Shown: positions 51,301 through 61,910 of the stretch, piece after piece
How positions within the stretch are numbered: position 1 is the stretch's first letter
Layout: each line of letters starts with the position of its first letter
From: Aquila chrysaetos chrysaetos
Lineage: Eukaryota > Chordata > Aves > Accipitriformes > Accipitridae
Reading direction: 5' to 3'
Assembly (NCBI RefSeq): GCF_900496995.4
Contig: NW_024470390.1
Coordinates: forward strand, 124,001 to 188,000
Length of the DNA: 64,000 nt
Made by a program: the position numbers and the translations under genes
Notes under the pieces: generated by a model
Database searches by the model: none
The model's input: the letters and a program-made list of their open reading frames with translations, nothing else
Told to the model about the DNA's origin: nothing

Positions 51301-54300
51301 CTATTGATCTTTGAGCGTGCTATAAATACAGCTCCCTTGCTTCGGGGAGGCTGGGAGCAGGAGGGAGGGGTGGCAAACAGCACCACTCTTCCAAAAGACC
51401 CGTGCTCACAAATCTGTTCTTTTTCTTCTCAGAGGCCATTAACTGTTTGATCAGAGCTATTGAGATCTACACAGACATGGTAAGCCCGGCCGTGCTCTTC
51501 TCACCAGGAGGGAGGGTGGCAAGGCCGAAGGGTCTGACCCACCTCTCTGTGCCCTCAGCTCAGAGAGATCAAGGGGGGGTTTATGTCCAGCTTGCTGGCA
51601 TTGCATGGGGCTGAAACCCACGCCCAGTGAGACCTGGAGGCAAATGCATGGTGGGCAGGGGCCAAAGCCTTCCCTGAGTGCTGGGAATGGCAAGTTTGGC
51701 AGCGCTGTCTGCCCTCGGAGCAGCTTTCCTGCTCCTGTTCGGCTTGGAGAGCTCTTCCCAGCACCCCGGTGAGTGCCAGCCCAGGTGTGCAAACTCCTTT
51801 CTGCTTCCAGGGTCGGTTCACCATCGCTGCGAAGCACCACATATCGATAGCGGAAATCTATGAGACGGAGCTGGTGGACATCGAAAAGGTAAACGCGGGG
51901 GAAGAGAGGGGAACGCCGTAGGGCAGGTGGCTGGCTGTCGGGGCACGGGGAGGCACAGCTGTGCGTCCTCTGGCTTTCCTAAACGCCACCTTCAATTCAA
52001 GCGGGGATTTGGAAGTGGTCAAAACCTGGAGGCTTCTTGGCTCCGGAGGGCTTTGCTGATTCATCGCAACCCCGGCAGATGAGCTCAGAGCTGTCATACC
52101 TGCTCAGGGTGACGTACCCTCAGCTGGTCACCCTTTGCCCTCAGGCTGTTCTTGCTTCTTCCCTGAAACGTGCCCGCTGCTCCTCTGAGGTCTGCCGGCT
52201 GCCGTTGCGGTGGCTTTAAGCCCCAAATACCAGTGATGCTTCCTGGTGTGTGTCAGCCCTGCGCAAACCCGGGAAGATGCTTGGAACAGCCTTGACGCCG
52301 CAGCTAATGAAAGGGAGGAAAAAAAAAAAAAAAAAAAAGCCTTTGGGCTTGCGTGGGCATCTGGGAAGTGCAAGAACAGTTTGATTGGAGCCATCTGAGA
52401 AGAAATCGCCGCTATGGATGGAGGTAGCGAAGCCCTCCGGCTTCCTGGAGGCTCAGGTGCTTGCGGGGTCCCTCAGGGCTGCTTCCACAGATGCTGTTCC
52501 TACCCCCGTGGCTCCGGATTCTGACTCAGTGGGGTGTTTTTTTTTTCCCTTGGGGGATAAACCAGGTTCATTTTAAAGGGAAACAAGTTTTTTCCACATC
52601 CTGCATGGATCTAATTCAGGCTTCTGCTCGTTTCCCAAGTTAATTTAGGGCTGTTCTTGACACTCCTCCCAGCAAGCCTTTCTGACACCCTCCTTGACAG
52701 CTCCTGGGAATAACCCATGGTGCCGTCTTGCCCTGCCGGTCGCTGTTCCCCGATGAGTTCCTTGGAGAGAATAACATAGGGATTTGCCCTCAAGGCTGGG
52801 CTTCGGAGCTCTGGGAAAGGGCCGAACTTGCTCAGCCGGATTTGTGAGCTCCCATCAGGAAAGCCTCCTCTTCCTCGGCACCGATCCGATGCGTTCCATG
52901 GCAGCGATACAATTCGCCTTCAAATTTAGCTGCCCAGTAGGTCCCCAGCCTGTTGGCAGGAGATGGGTGTGAAACGCGCCCACAGGCAGCCAGGAGATGA
53001 GCCGCCCCCTTAAAGAATGGGCTGAAAAGAGAAAAATAACTTTCCTCTGGGGAGGGAGCGTATCTTCGCTCATCCCGGTAAAGCTGCGACGTGCCAGGAT
53101 GCTCGCCGGGCTGGCATCTCACCCCCCGCCCCGTGAAGATCCAAGCCCTCTTGCCGCACTGACCTTGTCTCGGCAGGGAGCTGCCGGCCAGTTGCCACCT
53201 TGGGATGGGAGCCGGCCGCCGCAGCCAGCACAGATGGCAGCGCGGGCAGCGGAAGCTGCGTGGGCGGCTGGGAGCAGGCGTGCGCCCTGCGAGGCCAGGC
53301 TGGGGAGGATTCTCCTGAGCACAGCATCGCTGCAGGCTCTGCGGCTCCCATGTCTTTGTATTTCTATATGTATATATATGTATTTTTTTGGCGGTGTGCT
53401 ACGCCCTGACTGTGTTTGCGTTCCTCCTAGGCGATAGCCCACTACGAGCAGGCTGCGGATTACTACAAAGGGGAAGAGTCCTTCCAACAGGTAAGGCAGA
53501 GCCCCTTCCCGTTCCCGGCCTCGCCGTTGCTGCCGGAGCAGCTCTCCCCATGGGATCGGTGCTCTGGCACGGCGTGGGCTGGGTCTAGAACAGATGGTGG
53601 CCGATTTTGTCTACGAAGCGACATCCCCCTGATCAAGCGTGCCCGTTGGTGTTTTCGCTGCTTGCTTTCCCATTTTTCATCCCGGCCACCGCTTTTCTGA
53701 TCCGCTTTCGCGTTGCCATCTGGGCGAGAAGTAGCCCCGGTGCCGTCTTGGGCTCTTGCCCCCCATCATGGGGACCCCACTTCCCAGTTTTGGGTGGTGA
53801 ACGTGGGGTGTTCAACAGGCATGGGGAGGCCTTGCTGGTGGGGTTACGGTTCTGTGGGCAGCACGATGCTCAGGGCAGAGAGCCCTGCCCTGAGCTCTCT
53901 CGGCTTTCCTTTCCCCACAGCTCTGCCAACAAGTGCTTGCTGAAAGTGGCCACTTACGCGGCCCAGCTGGAGCAGTACCAGAAAGCCGTGGAGATCTACG
54001 AGCAGGTCTGTGCCTCCTGCCCGACACGCGTCTCGGGAGAGCATCCTCTGGTGGAGCTCCCTAAATAATTTGGGAAATCTCCAATCCCCCTCCCCGTCCC
54101 CATCCCGATTGTCTTCTGCAGGTGGGCACCAGCGCGATGGACAGTCCCCTGCTGAAGTACAGCGCCAAGGAGTATTTCTTCAAGGCAGCCCTCTGCCACT
54201 TCTCTGCATTGACATGCTTAACGCAAAGGTGGGGGACAGGGCACGGAACCCCCGCCGGCACCGGACAGTGGAGGGTCGGGAAGGGGCTGGGGCGGTCTCT

Positions 54301-55229
54301 CCTACCCTCTGGGCTAGCGGGGACATGGGGACGCTGCCTCTGCTCGGAATAAGCTCCCAAAACAAGCCCACCCATGGGAGCTGCTCCTCTTCGTCATGCC
54401 CCTTCCACCTCATGCCCCTTCCTCCTTGTGCCCCTTCTGCCTCATGCCCTTCCTCCTCACGGCCCTTCCTCCTCCTCCTCCCCTCCAGCTGGCCGTGCAA
54501 AAGTACGAAGAGATGTTTCCAGCCTTTACAGACTCCAGGGAATGCAAACTGGTCAAGGTGAGCAGCAGAACTCCCCTCCTTCCTCTCAGCTACGTCACGG
54601 GGACGGAAACGCCGCCAGGATGGCTTCCCGATCCTGGGGAGCGCGATAAAGGGCCGGGGGCCGGGATGAGCCGCAGCCTGGTTGCTCCCCGGGAAGCTCC
54701 TGGCTGCGGTGGGCTTGGCTCTGGCCAGCCCAGGCAGCTCTGTCCTCCCCCTCCCGCCGCGTTCCAAATCTGTTCTTGAGGAAGATGGGGAGCGAAGCCA
54801 AAGCGAGCAGAGGGTTTTTGGGAGGGTTCCCCCTCCTCGGGGGAGCAGAGGGCTGGGGAGGGGGGGGCGGGGTGTCTCCCCTCACTCATCCCCCTCCCCT
54901 TCCCTGCTTTTGTCTTCTAGAAATTGCTGGATGCTCACGAGGAGCAGAACATCGACGGCTACACCGATGCGGTAGGTTTAATGCTGGTGCCAGTAAAACG
55001 CAGGAATTCACCCCAAACACGAAGGTGGAAGGAGCCCCCTCCTCCCCCTCCAGCTTTCTCCCAACTAACGCCGCCTTCCCTCCTCCTCCTCCTCCTCCTC
55101 CTCCTCCTCCTCTCTCCCCCCTGCCAGGTGAAGGAATACGACTCCATCTCCCGGCTGGACCAGTGGCTCACCACCATGCTGCTCCGCATCAAGAAAACCA
55201 TCCAGGGCGAGGAGGAGGACTTGCGCTAG
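45343..55229 (+). CDS. NAPA: NAPA, alpha-SNAP, NSF attachment protein
   Basis: Alpha-SNAP binds assembled SNARE complexes and recruits the ATPase NSF to take them apart in the cytoplasm. Eleven exons: 45343-45440, 48237-48316, 48547-48663, 51433-51479, 51811-51888, 53431-53490, 53921-54005, 54122-54228, 54489-54557, 54921-54971 and 55128-55229, all with GT-AG borders. The product is close to mammalian alpha-SNAP (295 residues), including the N-terminal [10 protein letters not shown] loop that contacts membrane, the TPR-like helices and the C-terminal [14 protein letters not shown] segment needed to stimulate [18 protein letters not shown] and VEIYEQVG fit NAPA better than NAPB. Exon 6 carries 4 extra bases and exon 8 carries 2 extra bases against the family. 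Together they shift about 59 residues out of frame and then restore it, leaving an open 297-codon frame. In an essential gene this probably reflects sequence error. Confidence 0.96.
45530..46350. repeat. G-rich minisatellite, about 102-base unit (NAPA intron 1)
   Basis: The motif GAGCTTCTGGGGGGCTTTGG recurs at about 45543, 45645, 45747, 45851, 45953, 46056 and 46158, at spacings of 102-104 bases, followed by two shortened units near 46228 and 46280. The plus strand, which is the NAPA sense strand, is strongly G over C. The long minus-strand open frame across it is a repeat artefact. Confidence 0.9.
46390..48236. other. Rest of NAPA intron 1
   Basis: No gene or recognised repeat. Composition is moderate, and the open frames show no family resemblance. 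Confidence 0.6.
48664..51432. other. NAPA intron 3
   Basis: Intronic sequence with a C-run near 48978-48996 and no recognised coding exon or mobile element. Confidence 0.6.
51889..53430. other. NAPA intron 5
   Basis: Intronic sequence with an A-run of 20 bases at 52319-52338 and a TA/TG microsatellite near 53363-53383. No other feature recognised. Confidence 0.6.
54392..54485. repeat. Short C/T-rich tandem repeat (NAPA intron 8)
   Basis: A degenerate unit of about 17 bases around CTCATGCCCCTTC repeats up to the branch-point region of exon 9. It adds to the polypyrimidine tract of that acceptor. Confidence 0.7.
55079..55112. repeat. (TCC)n microsatellite before NAPA exon 11
   Basis: About eleven TCC triplets lie within the polypyrimidine tract of the last acceptor. 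Length variation here could influence splicing of the final exon. Confidence 0.85.
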
Positions 55230-55589
55230 GCAGTTGGCCCCCGACCTTTGCAGACCCCCCCCCCCCCCCTTTCACCCCCCCCTCCCCAATTCCCCTTTTC
55301 TGGAGCCATTCCCATTTTCCGGAGCTGCCCCCGCTCCCCCCCTCCTTGTACATGGACCCCTCTTCAGATATTTAATGGTGTAATATATTCTCCCTGGGAG
55401 CCCGGGTTTGGAGCTCTCCCCCTCCGCTCTCCCTTCACCCCGGGGGTCCCCGTTCTCCCTGGGGGCTGCGTGTGTAGTGCCCCCCCTGCCCTGCCCTGGG
55501 AGGGGTCAGGAGGAGGAGGAGGAAGGGCAGGGGCTGCTGCATGCGATGGCGTCGACGGCGGGCGCGGCTGCTGTTACTGCTCCTCCGCA

Positions 55590-55595
55590 AATAAA
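55590..55595 (+). terminator. NAPA: Poly(A) signal AATAAA of NAPA
   Basis: The canonical hexamer lies about 360 bases after the stop codon, at the end of a C-rich 3' untranslated region. Confidence 0.8.
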
Positions 55596-55639
55596 AACGT
55601 TGCATGAGCGGAGACGGGCCAGGGCCTGTTTGGGGGGGG

Positions 55640-56173
55640 GGGACGACACATGGACGGGGGGCTGCCGACCCCCCCACTTAACCCCCCAAAACCCCCAGTG
55701 CTGGGGCTGACTTCACCACCCCCAAAGGGTAACGCTGTCCTTGGCCTCGTTAAGGCTGCCGGGTGGGGGTGTTAATTAACGAGCCTGCGCTGTACCCTGC
55801 CCCACAGCGCCCCCCCCCCCCCCTCGCCGGTCCCCTCTTGCCCAGGAGGGGGGGTGTCCCTGTTTGTGTGCCCATTGCCTCCCTAGGACCCCGCCCCCTC
55901 GCTAACGCCACTGCCCCTAGGCCGGTCACACCTCAGGACACCCCCCCCGGAGGCGGAGCAACGCAAACGCTCACCCCGCCCCTCCCTCGGGGCGGTGTTA
56001 CAACTGCACACCCGCCTGCCCCGGGCCGAGTCCCCGCCCCCGCCAACCGTGACGAGCGTCGGGTGCGTCGGGCGATGACAGGTCGCTTCGGCTGCCGTCC
56101 GAGTGAAGCCCCCCGCGGGCGGGCGGGCGGTCCGGGCGGTGCCGTATCCGTGTCCGTTTGCTCCGGTGCCGCC
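55640..56173 (+). promoter_or_regulatory. KPTN: CpG-rich intergenic region, KPTN promoter
   Basis: The roughly 580 bases between the NAPA poly(A) signal and the first KPTN-like ATG are CpG-dense with GC boxes. No TATA box is evident. The long open frames are GC-rich artefacts. Confidence 0.5.
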
Positions 56174-59100
56174 ATGATCGGTTCCCGTGCCCGCTTTTGA
56201 GTGACAGCTTCAGCCCGGCTGGCCCATCGCGGCAACGTGTACGGGCTGGCGGCTCTGGTAGGGCGGGGAGGGGCCCTGGGGCCTGCTGGGCGCGGCGCTG
56301 AAGGGGAGGTGATTTACTTCCCGGTTACCTGACCTACGCAGCGGCTGCGGCGGCCCTAGCCGGAACTGCCGTCACCTACATCCCAGTGGTATCGGTGTGT
56401 CGGGGGTCCCAGGGAGAGGGGTCTGGGGGAGGTCGGGGTCAGGGTGTTAGGGTTCTCTATGGGGGTCAGAGTCATGGGGGGTTATAAGGGTCAGGTCTGG
56501 GGTGAGGGTGTTGTGGAGGTCAGGAGAGGGTCTATGGGGGTTCCGGTGTTCATAGGGTGAGGGGTTGTGGGGGTCCGGGGGTCGTGGGGAGGGTTAAAGG
56601 GGTCGGGGTCATGGGGGGGTTGTGGAGGGTCAGGGAGAGGGTCTATGGGTCGGGGGTCATACGGGGAATGAGGAGTTGTGGGGGGTCCCGGGGTCCATGG
56701 GGAGGGTTATGGAGGGTGTGGTGGTCAGGGGGTACAGGGGTGAATGGTTATCGAAGGTCACAAGAGGGTTAATGGGGGTCAGGGGTTACAAGAAGGGGTT
56801 ATAGGGGGTCAGAGACGGGGTTATGAGGCCAGGGTCCAAGGCAGGGGATGCAGTCTCGGGTCAGGGGTCCCGGGGGGCCAGGCAAAGGAAGGGGTTTTTG
56901 GGTGGCTCCTTGGGGGGGGAAGCCCATGAGGGGTCCCAGTGCTGGTGGGTCCTGGTTGGGCTGAGGGAGGGGGGGGCCGCCCCCCCTGAGGTTCCGCCAC
57001 CGCAGTCGACGCCGAGATCGTCTCCATCGACTCCTTCCCGAAATCGCCCCCCCAGCGCGGCCTTGTCGTCGGCATCACCTTCATCAAGGTACGGTCGCCG
57101 GTCGATTGGGCGGGGAAGGGGAAGGGGGGGTCTGTCCCCCATTTCCCGCCCTCTCGCCACACCCCCCCAGGACTCTCGGGGACAAAGCCACGCCCCTTCC
57201 TCAACATTTACTTACTTTAGTCGACCCTACGTAGCCCGGTCTCTGTACGGACGACACTCGACTCCGTGGCGCGTAAGTGTGTCCCCTCCCGGGGGTCCGT
57301 GTCCCTCCCGGGGGTCCGCGTCCCCCCCGTCCAGTGGCCCTCTGGTGTTCCCCCCCCAGGGCTCTGGTCCCCGCCAGGAAGGACAAGGTCGTGTGCCCGG
57401 GCTCCTCAGCACAGCCCTGGCCACTGGGCTCCTCCCCTCTATCCCCGCCGAGAGTTGCCTCAACCTGGAGCTCTCCAGTTCACCCCGTTCCAGCTTCGCA
57501 CGTCCGAGTGCTACCCCATCCCCTGCCACGTCCTGCCACGACCCCGCGCCCCGCCCCGGCCCCCCCACCCGTCACCCTCCTCCCTCTCCGTCCTCCAGGT
57601 CTGCAGTCGGTGACAACCCGAGCGGTTTTTCTTCCAGCTGAGCGGGACACACCCCTCCGTTCACCGTCAAGGAGTAGTGAGGAGCCCCCTTCTATCGTCC
57701 CGCTTTTCCCACTGGTTTTTCCTGCTTTTGTCCTCGCTTTTCCTGCTTTTGTCCTCACTTTTCCTGCTTTTGTCCCTAGCTTTTCTGCTCTTTCTTCCGC
57801 TTTTTCCTCACTTTTCCAGCTTTTTTCTCACTTTCCCCACCATTTTCCTGCTTCCCCTTCCTCTGCTTTCCCCCCTTTTTTTCCTTGCTTTCTTCCCATT
57901 CTTTTCCTCCTTTTTGCTCTTTCCCCCTTCTTATTCTTCTCCGCTTTCCCCCCTTTTATTTCCCGCTTCAACCCTCCTGTCCCCCTTTACTTTCCTTCCT
58001 CTCGCATTCCCCCTTCGCTTTCCCCCTTCCTTCCTCCCGCAATTCTTGTCCTTCCTCTCCACCCTTTTATATCCTGCTCCCCCTCTTTATTCCTCGCTTT
58101 TCCCCCTGTTATTATCCTCGCTTTCCCCCCCTTCTTCCGCTTCTTCTCTTTTCCCGCTTTCGCCCGTATTTCCTTTCCCTTCATTATCCCTCCCCCTGTT
58201 CCCTCTTCCTCCTTCACAACCCCTTTTTTTCATTGTTTTCCCTTCCCTCTTTTCCCTTCACTTTTCCTGCATTTTCCCCTACTTTTCCCCCCTCTCCTTT
58301 TTTTTTTTTTTCTTTTTCCATTTTTTTTCCTATCTTCCTCTATTTTTCACACCTTTTTTCCCCCCCATTTCTGGCTTTCCCCCCCTTTTCCTCATTTCGT
58401 CCCTTTTTCTTTTCCTCCCACTTTTATTATCCCACTTTTTCAGCTTTTCACTTGCAACACAATTTATCCACCTCACGTTTGCAGTCACCATTCACCTTTT
58501 TTCTAGTTTTCTCCTGTCTCTTGCGCTCTTTCCGGGGGGGGGGGGGTGGTGGGATCCCCCCTTGTGTTCATTTCTCGTCTTTAGTGCTCCTCCCCTCCCC
58601 TTTTTTTCTTCTTCCTCCCACTCTACTCTTCACACTTTCCCCCACTTTTTTCCTGTTTCCCTTTCCTCCGCTTTTTTCCTAGGTTTCTGCACTTTTTCTC
58701 TTGGATTTCCTTCTTTCTTTTCTTTTCCCCCTTTTTTTTCTTCTTTCTTTTTTTTTCTTTTCCCCTCCCTTTCCCCGCCCACTTCTTTTCCTTTCTCACT
58801 TTTCCTCCTCTTATCCCCCCTCCCCTTTCCTCCCTCCCTATTTTTCCCCCTTTCCCCCCTCCTTCCCCTTCCCTTCCCTTTCCGAACATTTTCCGCCCCT
58901 GTTCCCCGCTCCCGATCCCTCCCCCTACCTTTTCCGAACTTTCCCCTCTTCCAACTTTTCCTCGCCCCTTTCCGTTCTCCCCCACATTCCCCCTTCACTT
59001 TTCTTTCTTTCCTTCCTCCCCACCTCCGGCTGCTAAAAGAGAAAACTTTTTATCTGGTATTTCTTTCCTCTATCTTTCTCCTTTCCCTCCCCTTTCCCCC

Positions 59101-61700
59101 TCGTCATCCCCTCCCCCCTTGTCACAGATATCCCGACCCCCCCTTTCCCACCGCCCCCTGACACATTCCCCCTCCACTTTTCCCCCTAAAAAATCCTTCC
59201 CCCCCAACCCCTCCTTTTTCCCCTTTCCTCCCCCAGTCCCATTTTCCCTCTTTTCCCCCTTTCTCCCCCTCCTTTCTCCTTCCCCCCTTATCTCCCCCTC
59301 ACTTTTTTTCGCCCACCTTTCCCCCATCCTTATTTTTATTTTTTTTTCCCATTTTACTTTTCCCTCACTTCTTCCCAAGGCCCTTTTTCCCCTTCTTCCT
59401 CTCCCCACCCCTTTTTTCCCCTTTCCCCCCCCCAGCCTGCCATGGCGCTGAGCGGCGCTGGCGTGGGGCTGCTGTCCCCAACCCCCTCGCTCCTCCCACT
59501 CGTCAAGGCTCTCCCCGGGCCTACGAGACGAAGGCTCGCACCAGTTTGAGGAGCAGCCGTCCAGCACCCATCTTTCCGGACTCCGGAACCTTCCCCATCA
59601 AGTTACACTATGGGGTGTTCTGTGGGGTTGCGCCCCCCTTCCCCTCCCCCCCCCTCCCTGGGCTCAGCTCCCACTCCCCCCGGCTCCGCAGCGTCCTCGG
59701 GCTCTACGTCTTGCAACAAATCCCCGCGCCGCCCCAGGCGCATCAACACCATTTCAAAATCAACCATCACCGCCTTCCTTCTTTCGGTTGCCAGAAGGCT
59801 GGCTGACATTCCGCTAAGTCGCTCGGGCGCCTCGGGTTGGACCATGGCCGGCCGTCGATTGAGAAACCGGCTCTACCAACCCACCGCTCCGACCGCCGTC
59901 TTTTTCCCCTTACCGCACGGAATTAAACGATCCCGTGCCGCTAAAAAAAAAAAAATCCACCGCTACGGCAAACGGTTTATTCTTGGTTTTAAGCCCCCGC
60001 TCAATCACCCAAGGGGATAATATGGCTCAAGGGAGAGGGGGGGCTAAATAAAATGACGTCGTCAAAAATGGTTGGGCAACACGGTTTTTTTTTTTTTTTT
60101 TTTGTTTTTTGGTCCTGACATCCGACTCCACACAAATCCCCGACGCCAGAATCGCTCCTCCCGGCTCCCGGTTGCACCCTGAGAAGGTGGGCCGGCGTCG
60201 GTGGGACCCAAGTAGGGGCCCCAATCCCACACAACGAATCCCGGGGCTGCAAAAAAAACCGCTCTCTTTCACAACACAGCGGTGCGCCAAGCTGTAGTCT
60301 CCAGCGGAGGTCCCATCGCGCAAGTCCCTGGTGGGGTTTTTTTTCCCGGCTGCACATCGAAGCTGGGAGCCGGCACACTCCCAGGAACGGTAATGGGAAC
60401 GGGGACCACTGCCTGGTTCTATGCGCAAGGGACCGTATGCATGATCCCGTGCCTGCCGCCGCACCACCGGGCCTCGTCCGAGCTCCGGTTTTCCTCCCCG
60501 CCTCGCGGCAAATTTCTCTACCGCTGCCCCTCGGAAGCCCGTGACGGCCTCATCCCATACCCACCCACCTTCTTTCCTCCCAGGTGACGCCATCAAGCCC
60601 GCCGCTGCGCGCAGGCTGACAAAACACGCGTCCTTCTTTCACCATCACCTAGCAGATCGAGCTCTCCGTTTGGTGTACCAGGTGAGCGCCGGCCCCGCGG
60701 CAACGGGAACCACCCTCGCCTCGCTCCTCTTCACCACCGGATGATCGTATCACCACGCGGGCCCGCCAAAAGCAGAAAGACCACCAGCAGGGGGTCTCAA
60801 ACCCCCCAACCAGGGACTCTTAATAACCAACGGACTGGGTGCACCAGTTTTATTTTACCGGCCGCGACCAGTAAACCACAAGCGTCCTCGGCGCGCTGGT
60901 GACCGATGTCGACTTCGATGGGCGCCCCGCCCGCGAGATCCTCCTCCTGCACTTACGGGCAGGTTGGGGTGATGCCCATAGCCTGGCGTTGCGGTCTGCC
61001 TCGGGCTGCGGGCCCCGTGCACTTCTCTTTTTAAGCCTTCCGTTCCCTCTAAACCTCCCCGCCTGCGTGACGCCCCCCCCCCCCACACCGGCCAAAAAAC
61101 GAGGGTGCGGGCCGCCCCGGCCAACATCTCCTGTCCTCGGCGTCTTCTCTCCAACCAGCGCGCATGAGCTTCTGTCTCTGTTAGCAAATACAAAAGACCC
61201 GGCGCCGCGGGGGAATCACCGCCCGCGAAATTCCTCTCCTTTTTGGACGCGGCGCTTCCCCAGCCCGCTGCTTTCCATCCAATGCTCTACAAAGCACACT
61301 AAAACAAAGAAATCTACCATGCCTCTAGTATAACAAAAGAACAAAAACACCCTCCTGACCCCGCCTACGGGCTCTTCGAGTTGGCGCGTTCGCCCCGTCT
61401 GCCTGAATGGGGCTCCGACGTCCTGATCCTGCAGGTGAGCGTCGCCGCGTCGTGGCGTGTTGGTGTGGTGATGCCCCGCTTCCGGTTTACACCACCACCC
61501 CCCCCCCGTCACCTCCGCCACTAGGTGGCTTCACGCACCCACATCTTCCCACGCCATGCACAGCTTGGAACCGACGGCCCGGTGCATCCTGGAGCGGCTT
61601 CGGGTGGAAAGCGGAGCGCCGAGCCCGGCGCGGGGTGGTGGTCAGTTTGACCCAGGCCAAGGGGCCGGGGGACCGGGCCGCTGAGATGACGCCGAAGATG
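56174..61700 (+). CDS. KPTN: KPTN (kaptin), frame broken many times
   Basis: Kaptin is a subunit of KICSTOR, which anchors GATOR1 at lysosomes and restrains mTORC1. Segments matching mammalian kaptin appear in order: RGNVYGLA (first exon, 56174 to about 56395, ending near YIPV); VDAEIVSID to GITFIK (57006-57088, intact, good splice sites); PFLNIY and LDSVA (57171-57272); SCLNLEL and QFTPFQL (from 57451); VGDN to LSG (57599 to about 57676); HQFEEQP (about 59530-59620); GPIAQV (about 60290-60340); LVYQ (to 60681); [11 protein letters not shown] and TYGQ (about 60850-60962); ELL and KYK (about 61160-61290); ELA to LILQ (to 61434); and ILERLR (from 61559). Neighbouring matches within one exon often lie in different frames, so there are at least eight one- or two-base breaks. 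Introns are retained, so it is not a processed copy. It is either a decayed gene or, more likely, a real gene with sequence errors. Confidence 0.82.
56400..56880. repeat. G-rich degenerate minisatellite (KPTN intron 1)
   Basis: Repeats built on GGGTCATGGGG, GGGTTATGGAGG and GGTCAGGG run for nearly 500 bases with very little C on the plus strand. The 71-codon open frame within it is an artefact. It begins directly after KPTN exon 1. Confidence 0.8.
57690..59433. repeat. Polypyrimidine tract, about 1.75 kb
   Basis: Almost unbroken C and T on the plus strand, interrupted by a G-rich stretch near 58533-58555. The left end is a tandem repeat of about 22 bases (CTTTTCCTGCTTTTGTCCT). It sits in a KPTN intron and runs up to an acceptor CAG at 59433-59435. 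The very long frames across it (rich in Phe, Ser, Leu and Pro on plus; Lys, Glu, Gly and Arg on minus) are compositional artefacts. Confidence 0.95.
60083..60103. repeat. T-run in KPTN intron
   Basis: Low-complexity T-run between recognised KPTN segments. An A-run lies at 59943-59955. Confidence 0.7.
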
Positions 61701-61764
61701 ACCCGGCTCCCCTCCCCCCCCCGGCCCGATCGACGGGTGCTATACCCGGCGGAGGGCCAGGACT

Positions 61765-61910
61765 TGGATGTACCCCAACCTAATCGGCCACCAATCGCAA
61801 AAACCTATCGCACCGAACCCTAGTCCGCCCCCAACCGTGTTACCGCCAACCTATCGCCCCCCCCGCACGCCCTATCGGCACCAACCTATCGCAACCTATT
61901 CGCAAACCCC
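61765..61910. repeat. Degenerate CCAACCTATCGC repeat
   Basis: The motif CCTATCG, often as CCAACCTATCGC, recurs at least six times with irregular spacing in a C- and A-rich context. Origin unknown. Confidence 0.65.

Noticed and set aside
54010-54561. 183-codon open frame over NAPA exons 8 and 9
   Set aside because: It is the shifted reading frame of NAPA running through intron sequence; the conserved alpha-SNAP peptide lies in the other frame.
57277-59161. Very long plus-strand open frames (409 and 494 codons) rich in Phe, Ser, Leu and Pro
   Set aside because: They lie in the polypyrimidine tract, where stop codons are rare by composition. They have no domain, and they overlap in different frames.
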